A stretch of DNA of 64,000 bases from Herbihabitans rhizosphaerae (GCF_004216555.1 NZ_SGWQ01000014.1:1-64000), one strand, 5' to 3'; numbered from the stretch's first letter, positions 10,765 to 19,249 are shown. The notes: generated from the letters alone by a model not told the origin. Made by a program: numbers and translations.

Positions 10765-10947
10765 TTCAGCGGGCTTGATCCCGCCGGCGGACCAGGGATT
10801 CAGCGGGCTCGATCCCGGTGTCCGGCGGCTTGACCAGGCCGGATGCCGATGGTGGGCCGCGATTGAGCGGTTCGACCCCGAAACCTGAACGGGTTTCAGC
10901 GGGCTTAATCCCGGGGGTCGGGGCGGGATTCAGCGGGCTCGATCCCG
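10765..10947. repeat. Tandem array of TTCAGCGGGCTYGATCCCG units, ~33-bp period
   Basis: The gdh-thioesterase intergenic region holds direct copies of a 19-bp unit at 10765, 10799, 10895 and 10929. A degenerate copy sits at 10863 and a weaker trace near 10826. Starts are 32-34 bp apart or a multiple of that. Spacers between units differ in sequence. The core (TTCAGCGGGCTCGA) is shared with the inverted elements at 56377 and 58772. No cas genes are near and units are too short for CRISPR. Function unknown; a regulator or nucleoid-protein array is possible. Confidence 0.75.
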
Positions 10948-10998
10948 GGAGTCGGGCGTCGGCGCGGGTGGGTGCGGCCCGGTCCGTAGCATGGCCAG

Positions 10999-11430
10999 GT
11001 GAGCGCATACGTTGCCGAGGTTCGGCCACGCTGGTCGGACATGGACGCGTTCGGGCACGTCAACCACGCCAACATGGTGACGCTGCTCGAAGAGGCCAGG
11101 GTCGGGCTGCTGTTCGGCGAGGCGGCCAGACAGGGTGCCGGCGGCATGGCCGACGGTGTCGTGGTGGCGCGGCTGGTCGTGGACTACCACGCGCCGCTGC
11201 GGGCCGACGGCTCGCCGGTGCGGATCGAGCTGGTCGTGTCCGACGTGCGCGCGGCCGCGTTCACCATCGACTACACCGTCCACAGTGGACTGTCTACATC
11301 GGACACCGTGACGGTCACCGCGGAGACGATGATGGTGCCGTACAACACATCCAGTGCCCGTCCGCGTCGGCTCACCGACGCGGAGCGAACATTCCTGACC
11401 GCGTGGACCACAGGAGACGACGGTGCCTGA
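10999..11430 (+). CDS. Acyl-CoA thioesterase (4HBT hotdog fold)
   Basis: A 143-aa single-domain hotdog protein. The segment WSDMDAFGHVNHANMV near residues 11-26 is the 4-hydroxybenzoyl-CoA thioesterase/YbgC motif, with the catalytic-type Asp and the substrate-loop His-Val-Asn. LLEEAR follows on the long helix. It should hydrolyse an acyl-CoA thioester in the cytosol; the substrate is not predictable. GTG start. The stop overlaps the next gene by 8 bp, so the two are translationally coupled. Position after gdh matches Rv2475c in mycobacteria (from memory). Confidence 0.85.
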   Translation: MSAYVAEVRPRWSDMDAFGHVNHANMVTLLEEARVGLLFGEAARQGAGGMADGVVVARLVVDYHAPLRADGSPVRIELVVSDVRAAAFTIDYTVHSGLSTSDTVTVTAETMMVPYNTSSARPRRLTDAERTFLTAWTTGDDGA

Positions 11431-12058
11431 GCTGGCCTTCACCGACCCGTCCGAGCGGGACGACCTCGGTGCGTTCGTGGCCCGCGCGGTGCGGCTGGAG
11501 CAGCAGGCCGTCGTGCGGCTGCGCGCCAGGGACGGCGGGATGATCGAGGCGTGGGTGACCACGCCGTTCGACGTGCTCGCCACCAGGACCGTGCACGGCA
11601 CGGTCAACCCGTCCGACGTCACCGTGTCCGGCAACGAGTTGCTCGCCGCACTGGCCGTGGTGCGCGGCGACACGGTCGATCCCGGGCCGGTGTTGGACCT
11701 GCAATGGCGATCGCCGCTGCCGCCCGCGCCGGGCTGGCAGGTCGTGGACGAGCTGCCGGCGGCCGTGCTCGGCGAACTGGCCGACAAGGGGCTCGCCGTC
11801 GCGCGGGACAACGTCGGCCCGCAGGGCACGCCACCCGCGTCACTGCTCGACCAGAACGTGCTCACCGTGAGCGGCGACGGCCTGGAGGTGAAGGTGCCGC
11901 TGCGGTGCCTGTTCGCCATGTCCGGCATGGGTTTCCTGGGTACGGGCGACACCGCGGAGAGCGTGCGGGTGCGCGCCACCGACGCGTGGCTGCGCATCGA
12001 CGCGCGCTTCGGCGCCGTGGTGCGCCGCCGGCACGCGTTGCTCCCACTGCTGTTCTGA
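11423..12058 (+). CDS. Conserved hypothetical protein, coupled to thioesterase
   Basis: A 211-aa soluble protein with no signal peptide or membrane span. The sequence alternates beta and helical segments (VVRLRARDGGMIEAWVTTPFDVL, then SGNELLAALAVVRGD). It ends in a basic stretch RFGAVVRRRHALLPLLF. I recognise no catalytic motif. It overlaps the preceding thioesterase by 8 bp and probably works with it. The same pairing occurs in mycobacteria (Rv2475c-Rv2474c, from memory). Start GTG at 11423 follows CAGGAGACGAC, giving a usable Shine-Dalgarno. Confidence 0.75.
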   Translation: MPELAFTDPSERDDLGAFVARAVRLEQQAVVRLRARDGGMIEAWVTTPFDVLATRTVHGTVNPSDVTVSGNELLAALAVVRGDTVDPGPVLDLQWRSPLPPAPGWQVVDELPAAVLGELADKGLAVARDNVGPQGTPPASLLDQNVLTVSGDGLEVKVPLRCLFAMSGMGFLGTGDTAESVRVRATDAWLRIDARFGAVVRRRHALLPLLF

Positions 12059-12130
12059 TCGATTGCTTTCGAAATCATTACCGGGCGAGTTCAGCGGGAT
12101 CACAGGAACCGGGCGTAGCGTCTGACGGCT

Positions 12131-12505
12131 ATGGAGCCAGGTGACAGGCGGGAGACGCCGGTGGGGGACCTCGAGGACGAGGGTGACCTCACGGCGCAGT
12201 GGCTGAACGACAACGTGCCGCGCGGCGAGGAGCCGTGGCCGGAGCCGCTCGAGGCGACGGACGACCGGCAGATCCAGCAGGACGGCGGCGGTCAGGGCGG
12301 TCTCCGTCGCGGCCTGCTCGGCGGCGGGGGCCTGTTGTACCTCGGATCGTCCGGCTACGGCTACGGCGGGGACGACCAACAGGCGGCGGCGCAGCCCGTG
12401 CCCGAGCCGCTACCGCCGCCACCACCACCGCCGCCGGCACCGGAACCCGCTCCGGACCCGGGTTTCGACGCCGGCGGGTTCGACGCGGGTGGCGGCTGGA
12501 GCTGA
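12131..12505 (+). CDS. Small hypothetical protein, acidic N-terminus and Gly/Pro-rich C-terminus
   Basis: A 124-aa protein. Residues 1-50 are acidic (DLEDEGDLTAQWLNDNVP). A short hydrophobic glycine segment (LLGGGGLLYLGSSGYGYGG) lies around 60-80, and the tail is a proline run ending in GFDAGGFDAGGGWS. No known domain. It is convergent with espG, ending 11 bp before that gene's stop. Coding bias is acceptable but composition is simple, so function and even expression are uncertain. Confidence 0.55.
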   Translation: MEPGDRRETPVGDLEDEGDLTAQWLNDNVPRGEEPWPEPLEATDDRQIQQDGGGQGGLRRGLLGGGGLLYLGSSGYGYGGDDQQAAAQPVPEPLPPPPPPPPAPEPAPDPGFDAGGFDAGGGWS

Positions 12506-12515
12506 GTTCACCGGC

Positions 12516-13145
12516 TCACTTGGCGAGGAGCGCGTGCAGCCCCTTGGTCAACGCCACGCGGTCCGCGGGCATCACCGCCGTCCGCTCCGGTGTGTCCTCG
12601 ACCAGATACCGGCCGGCCTCGGTGTCCAGCCAGGACAGCCGCGGCGCCGTGGTCTCCCTGGTCGGCTGACCACGGCTGACCGCGAACGAGCCGCCGCCGG
12701 TCTTCGGCTGCTCGGTGATCGTCGCCGAGGTGGACGGGCCGGGGCCGAGGTCCGGCAGCAGACCGACGGTGTCGCGCACCAGTGCCGCGGGGCGGGTCAT
12801 GCGGCATCGGATCGCCCGTCCGGTACCGACCGCGAGCACGGCGAACCGGCCGGACGAGCACGCGCGGGCCGCGATCGTCCTGCCGTCGTGGCTGCCGGAC
12901 ACCACGATCGTGGTCTCCGCCTCGGCCAGCAGGCGCAGTGCGGTGTCCACGTCGGGCGCGAGCACCCGCTGCGAGGCGAGGCGCCGCCCGGACAGCCCGA
13001 TCCACACGGCGTCGACGACCCGCCTGCGATCCTCCGCGAACCGGCCCAGCGACGGCAGCTCGAACGGCGCCGGCCGAAGATCCAGGTGCAGGTGTTCGGC
13101 CAGAACCGTGAGCGCGGTCAGTGACAGCGTGAACTCGAAGGCCAT
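12516..13145 (-). CDS. espG: ESX secretion-associated protein EspG family
   Basis: A 209-aa protein of the EspG family, cytosolic chaperones that bind PE-PPE or WXG100-type substrates of type VII (ESX) secretion. The beginning FEFTLSLTALTVLAEHLHLDLRP and later GGSFAVSRG, PRLSWLDTEAGRY and LTKGLHALLAK are typical of actinobacterial EspG. The ATG at 13145 follows GAAGGAGAACCG, a good Shine-Dalgarno, and excludes an upstream in-frame extension. No esx, ecc or PE/PPE genes are in this window, so it is an orphan copy here. Confidence 0.8.
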   Translation of the reverse strand: MAFEFTLSLTALTVLAEHLHLDLRPAPFELPSLGRFAEDRRRVVDAVWIGLSGRRLASQRVLAPDVDTALRLLAEAETTIVVSGSHDGRTIAARACSSGRFAVLAVGTGRAIRCRMTRPAALVRDTVGLLPDLGPGPSTSATITEQPKTGGGSFAVSRGQPTRETTAPRLSWLDTEAGRYLVEDTPERTAVMPADRVALTKGLHALLAK

Positions 13146-13274
13146 CGGTTCTCCTTCTCGGCCGTCCCCACGGCCACACATGCCGCGAGCGAGTCGCCCA
13201 ACCGGAAGAATCCCCACGACGCCCCAGTCGTGCGCGACTGCTCAGCGCACCCGGGTGACCGTAGTGAGACCGAA

Positions 13275-13293
13275 ACCGGCCCACAAGGCCGGT
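13275..13293 (-). terminator. Hairpin downstream of winged-helix gene
   Basis: ACCGGCC and GGCCGGT form a 7-bp GC stem with loop CACAA. It lies 18 bp beyond the winged-helix stop and is followed on the minus strand by a short T-containing stretch (TTTCGGT). It plausibly ends the long minus-strand operon. Confidence 0.5.
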
Positions 13294-13310
13294 CACCCGA
13301 ACGGCCCAGG

Positions 13311-14417
13311 TCAGTCCGTCGTACCGATCCGCACGATCGGTGTGGCGCCCGCCTCGGCGAAGGCGAGCAGCCGCGCGCCCGAACTCTCCAGCGCGCCCGC
13401 GTCCCGTTTGGACAGCCGCTGGTACGGCGTGATCTCCAGCGTCGCCACGTCCTTGGCCCGGCTGATCCGCCACTCGCCGTGGACCTGCCCGTTGACCAGA
13501 ATCGTGCCGGGGAAAACGCCGTTCTTGGTGTACAGCAAGCGTTTCCGGTTCTCGGTGGAGATCGCGCGGGTGCGGTTGGCGTGCGACAGCAGGATGTTGT
13601 CGAACGGCGCGATGAACCGGGGCGGGGCCGGTGTCGCCGGGTCGGGGCGCGGCGCGTCCGGCAGGTCGAACAGCTCCCGGCCGTCCTCGTCGGTGAACGT
13701 GATCAGCTTGGGGCGCAAGGAATCCAGCACCTCGCCGAGCCGCGTCAGGCCCGACCAGGTCTGCACGTCGGCCGTCGTCGCCGGGCCGAACGCGGCCAGG
13801 TAGCGCAGCACCATCTCGGCCAGCGACGCGTCTGTCCGAAGTGGACGGTCAAGCCACTCGTCGGCCACCGCGTAGGCGGTGGCACCGCTGCGACCCCACA
13901 CCGCGCGCGGTGGTACCTGGACCAGCGGCAGCAGCCCGCGTGCGGCGTGCGCGAGTGCGGAGGGCGCCCGATCGGGCCACCGCTCGGCGAGTGCCACGCC
14001 CAGGTTCTTGGCCGCCAAGTGGTTGTCCCGCAACAGTTTCCGCGCGTGCTCGGCCAGCTCCGCACGGTCCAGCCCGGTCAGGTGCTCGGCGTGCTGCGTG
14101 TTCGTGTCCAGATCGCGATCCATGATCGGCTGCACCAGTGGCCGCAGGAACGCGCAGTCCTCGGCGGTGACCAGGTGCACGGTGCCGCGCATCAACACGA
14201 TCCGCACCGCGCGCCGGTCCTCGATCAGGGTGGCGAGGTCCGCCGGAGTGAACCCGTGCAGCCGCGACCACAGCCCGAAGTACGGCGGGAACGGCGCCTG
14301 CGCCTGCATCCCCACCAGGTGCTCCAGCGCCTCGGCGACCGTGCGCTTCTCCTTGCGCAGCAACCATTGCCGGGCCAGCGTCGCGCGGTTCAACGCGCGC
14401 GGGGACAGGACCGTCAC
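13311..14417 (-). CDS. Winged-helix DNA-binding domain protein (AlkZ/YcaQ-like, HTH_42)
   Basis: A 368-aa protein of the winged-helix family (PF06224) that includes the AlkZ/YcaQ DNA glycosylases. Supporting segments are LGVMQAQ-type EALEHLVGMQAQAP near residue 30, RGTVHLVTAEDCAFLRP near 80, and the C-terminal FDNILLSHANRTR and NGQVHGEWRI. Many family members lack tested activity, so glycosylase function is inference. GTG start lies 1 bp after the alpha-glucosidase stop, so the two are co-transcribed and coupled. Confidence 0.8.
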   Translation of the reverse strand: MTVLSPRALNRATLARQWLLRKEKRTVAEALEHLVGMQAQAPFPPYFGLWSRLHGFTPADLATLIEDRRAVRIVLMRGTVHLVTAEDCAFLRPLVQPIMDRDLDTNTQHAEHLTGLDRAELAEHARKLLRDNHLAAKNLGVALAERWPDRAPSALAHAARGLLPLVQVPPRAVWGRSGATAYAVADEWLDRPLRTDASLAEMVLRYLAAFGPATTADVQTWSGLTRLGEVLDSLRPKLITFTDEDGRELFDLPDAPRPDPATPAPPRFIAPFDNILLSHANRTRAISTENRKRLLYTKNGVFPGTILVNGQVHGEWRISRAKDVATLEITPYQRLSKRDAGALESSGARLLAFAEAGATPIVRIGTTD

Positions 14418-14418
14418 C

Positions 14419-16050
14419 TCACACCACCCACGCGGCGGCGTCCGGCGGCAGGTACCCGGCGTCCAGCGGGCAACTGGACAGCAGCAGCGTGCCGGGCGGC
14501 ACCGGGACCCGCTGCGACGAGGTGTTCAGCGCGCACACCAGGCCGCCCGGCTTGCGGCGGAACGCGAAGCACCCGTCCGGCGCGCCGTACCACTCCAACT
14601 CGTCACCGGCGAACGCGTCGCTGGTGCGCCGCAGCTCCAACGCCGCACGGTAGAGCGACAGCGTGGACGCCGGGTCCTCCAACTGCGCCTCGACCGACAG
14701 GTCCTTCCAGTCCGGCGGAACCGGCAGCCACGACTCCTCGGTCTCGGAGAACCCGAACGGCGGGTAGGAGCCCTCCCACGGCAGTGGCACCCGGCAGCCG
14801 TCGCGCCCACGGTCCATGTGCCCGGAGCGCTCCCACACCGGGTCCTGCAGCGCCCAGTCGGGCAGCTCCACGTTCGGCAGCCCCAGCTCGTCGCCGTTGT
14901 ACAGGAACACCGGCCCCGGCAGTGCGAGCTGCACCAGCGCCATCGCGCGCGCCCGCCGCAGCCCGGCGTCGCCGCCGCCGTAGCGGGTGGCCGGGCGGAT
15001 CACGTCGTGGTTGGCCAGCGTCCAGGTCGGCGGCGCGTCCACCGACGCCACCACGTCGATCGAACCCTCGATCGCCTCGCGCACCTCGGCCGCGTCGAAG
15101 CCCGCGTCCACGAGCCGGAAGTTGAACCCGAGGTGCAGCTCGTCCGGCCGCACGTACTTGGCGAACCGCTTGTCGTCGCTCACCCAGATCTCGCCGACGG
15201 CCATCGTGCCCGGGTACTCGTCCATCACCGCGCGGACCATCTGGTGGATCTCGTGCACGCCGTCGTCGTCGAACCGGGGATCGCGGATCTCCGATTTCAG
15301 CAGGGTGCCCGGCGAGCCGAGAATGCGCGGATCCATGTCGGGCAGGCCGTCCGGCTTGGCCATGCCGTGCGCGACATCGATACGGAACCCGTCCACGCCG
15401 CGGTCGAGCCAGAACCGCATGGTGCGCGCCATGTCCTCGGCGACCTCGACGTTCTCCCAGTTCAGATCGGGCTGCTGGGCGGCGAACAGGTGCAGGTACC
15501 ACTGGCCGTCGGTGATGCCCTCGTACTCGTCGGCCCTGCTCCACGCCGGCCCGCCGAAGATGCTCGTCCAGTTGTTCGGCGGGATCAGCCCGGCCGGCCC
15601 GACACCGTCGCGGAACACGTACCGCGCGCGCTCCGGCGATCCCGGCCCGGCCCGCAACGCCTCGGCGAACCACGGGTGCCGGTCGCTGGTGTGGTTCGGC
15701 ACCAGGTCGATGGTCACCTTCATGCCGTGCTGGTGCGCCTCGCCGACGAGCGTGTCGAACGCGCCGAGGTCGCCGAACTGCGGGTCCACGTCCCGAGGAT
15801 CGGCGACGTCGTAGCCGTGATCGGCCATCGGCGAGGTGTAGAACGGCGTGATCCACAGCGCGTCGACGCCGAGCAGTTCGAGGTACCCGAGCCGGGAGCG
15901 GATGCCCTCGATGTCCCCGACGCCGTCGCCGTCGGAGTCGGCGAAGGAGCGGATGTAGACCTGATAGAACACCGCGTCGTGCCACCAGGTGCCCGACTGC
16001 GTGTCCGATTCCGATGCCTGGTCAGGCGAGGTCTCCGGCGATCGTCGCAT
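14419..16050 (-). CDS. aglA: Alpha-glucosidase, glycoside hydrolase family 13
   Basis: A 543-aa cytosolic GH13 enzyme hydrolysing alpha-glucosides (oligo-1,6-glucosidase or trehalose-related). The fold begins WWHDAVFYQVYIRSFADSDG. Region I is VTIDLVPNHTSD, the nucleophile region is DGFRIDVAHGM, the acid/base is in VGEIWVSDD, and the last region is TLANHDVIRP. These are the four conserved GH13 regions. I chose ATG at 16050, which has AGGA about 9 nt upstream; ATG at 16068 is possible. It stands where aglA (Rv2471) lies relative to glbO in M. tuberculosis, from memory. Confidence 0.9.
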   Translation of the reverse strand: MRRSPETSPDQASESDTQSGTWWHDAVFYQVYIRSFADSDGDGVGDIEGIRSRLGYLELLGVDALWITPFYTSPMADHGYDVADPRDVDPQFGDLGAFDTLVGEAHQHGMKVTIDLVPNHTSDRHPWFAEALRAGPGSPERARYVFRDGVGPAGLIPPNNWTSIFGGPAWSRADEYEGITDGQWYLHLFAAQQPDLNWENVEVAEDMARTMRFWLDRGVDGFRIDVAHGMAKPDGLPDMDPRILGSPGTLLKSEIRDPRFDDDGVHEIHQMVRAVMDEYPGTMAVGEIWVSDDKRFAKYVRPDELHLGFNFRLVDAGFDAAEVREAIEGSIDVVASVDAPPTWTLANHDVIRPATRYGGGDAGLRRARAMALVQLALPGPVFLYNGDELGLPNVELPDWALQDPVWERSGHMDRGRDGCRVPLPWEGSYPPFGFSETEESWLPVPPDWKDLSVEAQLEDPASTLSLYRAALELRRTSDAFAGDELEWYGAPDGCFAFRRKPGGLVCALNTSSQRVPVPPGTLLLSSCPLDAGYLPPDAAAWVV

Positions 16051-16120
16051 CGGGCGCCATCCTGCCATCAGTCGTGCGCCCGCGTCAGGACCCGAACGGG
16101 CAATCGGGTCCGCGAGTCGG

Positions 16121-16744
16121 CTACCGAATCACCCGATACCGGACATGTGTGACCTTCGGCGACTCGATGACGCGTATCGGCTCCAGCCTGGTCTCGTCGA
16201 GGCCGTCCAGCGGGCGCTCGCCCGCGCCGAAGATCAGCGGCGCGATGTGCGTGTTGATCTCGTCGACCAACCCGGCGGCCAGGGCCTGGCGGATCGCGGC
16301 GGCGCCGCCGGCGATCAGCACGGGCTTGTCACCCGCCGCCTCCTTGGCGCGCTCGACCGCCGAGGCGATGCCGTCGGTGACGAAGTGGAACGTGGTGCCG
16401 CCCTCCATGGGCACCGACTCGCGCGGGTAGTGGGTGAGCACGAACACCGGCGCGTGGTACGACGGCTCGTCGCCCCACCACCCCTTCCAGGACAGGTCCC
16501 ACTCGCCGCGGATCGGCCCGAACATGTTGCGCCCCATGACGAACGCGCCGTAGCCGTTCCTCACCTCGTCGACCATGTCGTCGTCGACGGTGCGCTCGCC
16601 GTCCTCGCCGCTGAACGTCGGCGTGGACAGCATCCACTCCATCAGCTTCATGCCGCCCTGGCCGAGCGGGTCGTCGACGCTCTGGTTCGGGCCGGCCATG
16701 TAGCCGTCGAGGGACATGGTGAAATTGCAGATCACGGTGGTCAT
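16121..16744 (-). CDS. Dihydrofolate reductase / RibD C-terminal family protein
   Basis: A 207-aa protein with the RibD C-terminal (deaminase-reductase) fold. The N-terminus TVICNFTMSLDGYMAGPNQ and the later FVMGRNMFGPI, FVLTHYPRE and LIAGGAAAIRQAL are standard for this NADPH-binding family. It is the stand-alone type seen widely in actinobacteria; the substrate is unknown, so true folate or riboflavin function should not be assumed. It lies 38 bp after glbO in the same direction. The start matches the family at TTVICNFTMS. Confidence 0.85.
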   Translation of the reverse strand: MTTVICNFTMSLDGYMAGPNQSVDDPLGQGGMKLMEWMLSTPTFSGEDGERTVDDDMVDEVRNGYGAFVMGRNMFGPIRGEWDLSWKGWWGDEPSYHAPVFVLTHYPRESVPMEGGTTFHFVTDGIASAVERAKEAAGDKPVLIAGGAAAIRQALAAGLVDEINTHIAPLIFGAGERPLDGLDETRLEPIRVIESPKVTHVRYRVIR

Positions 16745-16782
16745 GTCGTACAGACAACCACCGCGCCGAAACCTGATCGGTG

Positions 16783-17181
16783 CTAGGCCCAGGCGTTCAT
16801 GAGGCTGTTGGCGGCCATCTCCAGGTACTGCCACAGCTGGTCGCGGTACGCCTTGTCCAACCCTGCGTCGTCGACCGCGATCCGCATGCAGCGCAGCCAC
16901 GCGTCGCGCTCGATCGGCCCGATCGGGAACGGCTGGTGCCGCATCCGCAGCCTCGGGTGGCCGCGCTGCTCGGAGTAGGTGTGCGGGCCGCCCCAGTACT
17001 GCATCAGGAACAGCGTCAGGCGCTCCTCGGCCGGCCCGAGATCCTCTTCCGGATACAGTGGCCGGAGCACGTCGTCGGTGGCCACCTCGGCGTAGAAGCG
17101 GCCGACGATGCGGCGGAAGGTCTCCTCGCCGCCCACCGCCTCGAAGAAGCTGACCTGTTCTGGCGTGCCCACGTCGCCCAC
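16783..17181 (-). CDS. glbO: Group II truncated hemoglobin (GlbO-like)
   Basis: A 132-aa truncated globin that binds heme and O2 or handles NO/peroxide. Family features visible are [22 protein letters not shown] (helices A-B with the B10 Tyr region), [13 protein letters not shown], the conserved YWGGP, and MRHQPFPIG carrying the proximal His. The length is typical (about 130). GTG start is 1 bp after the mechanosensitive-channel stop, suggesting translational coupling. In M. tuberculosis glbO is Rv2470, next to aglA, which supports the call. Confidence 0.92.
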   Translation of the reverse strand: MGDVGTPEQVSFFEAVGGEETFRRIVGRFYAEVATDDVLRPLYPEEDLGPAEERLTLFLMQYWGGPHTYSEQRGHPRLRMRHQPFPIGPIERDAWLRCMRIAVDDAGLDKAYRDQLWQYLEMAANSLMNAWA

Positions 17182-17182
17182 T

Positions 17183-18148
17183 CTATTGCCCTGGCTGGGT
17201 GTAGAGCCGCCCGCCCATCGGCGGTGCGATGCCGGCCTCTTCGAACGCGGCCATGGTCTCCGCGCGCAGCGCCCGCTGCACCGACCACTGCCGGCCGGCC
17301 CGGACCTTGACGGTCATCCGCAGCGTGATCCCCTCGGCGGTGACCTTCTCCACACCGAGCACCTCGACCGGTCCGAGCACGTCGGTGGACAGCGGCTCGC
17401 GGGCCAGCGCCTCGGTGGTGACCCTGTTCATGATCTCGGTGGCCTCCTCGACGTCGCCCCGTTCGCCGAGCAGCAGGTCGACCACGGCGACGGCGAAGCC
17501 CTGGCTGGAGTTGCCGACCCGCAGGATCTCGCCGTTGCGCACGTACCAGACGGTGCCGTTGACGTCTCGCAGCGTCGTCACGCGCAGCCCGACCGCCTCG
17601 ACCGTGCCGCTGGCCTCACCGACGTCCACCACGTCGCCGACGCCGTACTGGTCCTCCAGCATCATGAACATGCCGGACAGGAAGTCCTTCACCAGGTTCT
17701 GCGCGCCGAAACCGAGCGCCACGCCGACGATGCCGGCCGACGCGATGATCGGGCCGAGGTTCACGCCCAGCTCGCCGAGGATGAGGATGAACGCCAAGCC
17801 GTAGACCGCGAAGGTCACGGTGGACTTGAGCACCGAGCCGATCGTCTGGGCACGCTGCGCCCGCCGTTCGGACAGCAGCGGGTTCAGCGCCTGGGGCGCG
17901 CGTTCGCGCAGCGGCTTGAGCAGGGCAGGCATCTTGCCGTTGCCCCGGGTCAGCCTGCCGATCACGCGGTGCGCCAGCCACTTGACCAGCAGCGCGATCA
18001 CCAGAATCAGGATGATCTTGACCGGCTTGGCGATCAGCCAGCTCGCCGAGGACGCGAGCCAGTCGTTGCCGGTGATCTCGAAGATCTGCTTGCACCAGCT
18101 GCCGGCTTCGTCGGCGCACTGGGGACGGGCCGCGGTGAAGTGGATCAT
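17183..18148 (-). CDS. mscS: Small-conductance mechanosensitive channel (MscS family)
   Basis: A 321-aa inner-membrane channel releasing solutes under hypo-osmotic stress. Hydrophobic spans lie at about 38-60 ([19 protein letters not shown]) and 105-130. The pore-lining helix is [21 protein letters not shown] around 135-155, followed by the beta domain beginning [13 protein letters not shown]. The cytoplasmic C-terminus ends [11 protein letters not shown] chose ATG at 18148; a GTG at 18199 would add a basic SDYRRRRK leader without a better ribosome site. It heads the minus-strand operon running to 13311. Confidence 0.88.
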   Translation of the reverse strand: MIHFTAARPQCADEAGSWCKQIFEITGNDWLASSASWLIAKPVKIILILVIALLVKWLAHRVIGRLTRGNGKMPALLKPLRERAPQALNPLLSERRAQRAQTIGSVLKSTVTFAVYGLAFILILGELGVNLGPIIASAGIVGVALGFGAQNLVKDFLSGMFMMLEDQYGVGDVVDVGEASGTVEAVGLRVTTLRDVNGTVWYVRNGEILRVGNSSQGFAVAVVDLLLGERGDVEEATEIMNRVTTEALAREPLSTDVLGPVEVLGVEKVTAEGITLRMTVKVRAGRQWSVQRALRAETMAAFEEAGIAPPMGGRLYTQPGQ

Positions 18149-18289
18149 CAACTCACTCGTGTGGTTCGACGGTTTTCGTCGCCGACGATAGTCAGACACT
18201 CTCCGCGACCGTGGTTACCCAGCTGTTCACCTGGGTTTCGGGAACGTGAGGAGGGACACGTCACCGAACACACGTGACGTTTTGGTGCC

Positions 18290-18991
18290 ATGTGTGGTCG
18301 ACTATGGCAGCACCCGCACCGCGTGTGGGGGCACCCGCCGGAATGCGGAGGTGGTCGAGTGCCCGATCGACAACCGATCCCCATCGGCGCGCCCAAGGGG
18401 CACGCGCCGAGGGCATCGCTGCGCTCGACACCGGGTACTCATACGTCATCGCCTTCTCCGCCGCCGACTCTGCCGTGGGGCCGCCGGCGCGTTCTCCTGC
18501 TCAACACGACCTTCGAGCCGCTCACCGCGCTGCCGCTGCGTCGCGCGGTGGTGCTGATCGTCTGTGGCAAGGCGGAGGTCGTGCACGGTGATCCGACCGG
18601 TCTGGTGCTGCACGCGGCGTCGTGCAGCGTCGAGGTGCCGTCGGTGATCCGGCTGAGCAACTACGTGCGGGTGCCGTACCGCGCCAGGGTTCCGTTGACC
18701 AGAGCCGGGCTCATGCACCGGGACCGCTACCGCTGCGCGTACTGCGGCGGGCGGGCGGAGACCATCGACCACGTGGTGCCGCGCAGCCGGGGTGGCGCGC
18801 ACACCTGGCAGAACTGCGTGGCGTCGTGCGCCAAGTGCAACCACCGCAAGGCGGACAAGCTGCTCAGCGAACTCGGCTGGCGGCTGCGAAAGGCCCCGAC
18901 CGCACCGCGAGGTCCGTACTGGCGATTGCTCGCTGGTGTGGCCGAGGCCGATCCGCTGTGGTTGCCGTACCTGGGAGAGCCGGCCGCGTAG
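18290..18991 (+). CDS. HNH endonuclease family protein
   Basis: A putative metal-dependent nuclease. The core VLLLNTTFEPLTALPLRRAV (from residue 68) and the C-terminal CAYCGGRAETIDHVVPRSRGG with CAKCNHRKADK contain the paired Cys-x2-Cys zinc knuckles and the D-H-V-x-P-R HNH catalytic strand. Homologues start just before VLLLN and are about 165-170 aa, so the annotated ATG at 18290 probably adds about 65 non-conserved residues. No good Shine-Dalgarno or in-frame ATG lies nearer, so the exact start is uncertain. It equals Rv2469c by position and family. Confidence 0.8.
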   Translation: MCGRLWQHPHRVWGHPPECGGGRVPDRQPIPIGAPKGHAPRASLRSTPGTHTSSPSPPPTLPWGRRRVLLLNTTFEPLTALPLRRAVVLIVCGKAEVVHGDPTGLVLHAASCSVEVPSVIRLSNYVRVPYRARVPLTRAGLMHRDRYRCAYCGGRAETIDHVVPRSRGGAHTWQNCVASCAKCNHRKADKLLSELGWRLRKAPTAPRGPYWRLLAGVAEADPLWLPYLGEPAA

Positions 18992-19015
18992 GGCCCGCCT
19001 CGATCACGCGGGGCG

Positions 19016-19249
19016 TCAGGCGGCGGTGACGCGGGTGCCCATGACCACCCTGGTGCCGCGCACGACCCGAGTTCCGCAGGTGACCCTCGTGCCACGCGTC
19101 ACACGGGTGCCGCGGGTGACGCGCGTGCCGGCGGTGACACGAGTGCCACGGGTGACGCGCGTGCCGCGGACAACTCGTGTCCCACGGTGATGTTCTGCGT
19201 CCAGACGGGTGACAGTGTGGGTCTGGTCAAGGATGTCCGGCGTGTACAT
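19016..19249 (-). CDS. Small cationic protein of nine GTRV hexapeptide repeats
   Basis: A 77-aa protein with N-terminus MYTPDILDQTHTVTRLDAEHH, then nine consecutive six-residue units of form G-T-R-V-(T/V)-(R/A/C/M), ending GTRVTAA. The ATG has AGGAGG 7 nt upstream (in minus orientation), an ideal ribosome site. A TTCACC-N17-TACTGC promoter-like pair lies farther upstream. Arg codons vary between units (CGC, AGG, CGG, CGT, CGA) while GTRV is invariant, so selection acts on protein, not DNA. No domain is recognised. The regular hexad could form a beta-solenoid or a nucleic-acid-binding basic strand; this is inference. Confidence 0.7.
   Translation of the reverse strand: MYTPDILDQTHTVTRLDAEHHRGTRVVRGTRVTRGTRVTAGTRVTRGTRVTRGTRVTCGTRVVRGTRVVMGTRVTAA
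19025..19186. repeat. 18-bp tandem repeat, nine units
   Basis: Nine 18-bp units encode the GTRVxR hexads of the small minus-strand gene. Third-codon positions vary between units. A shifted plus-strand frame across it reads VPRVTR repeats and is a shadow. Confidence 0.8.

Noticed and set aside
10765-10947. Possible CRISPR array
   Set aside because: Repeats are only 19 bp with ~14-bp spacers, degenerate, and no cas genes are visible.
10766-11029. Minus-strand ORF repeating GIEPAES-like units
   Set aside because: Simply the translation of the 33-bp array; no ribosome site.
18792-19190. Plus-strand ORF with VPRVTR repeats
   Set aside because: Shifted-frame shadow of HNH and of the minus-strand GTRV gene; the minus frame has the ribosome site and better N-terminus.
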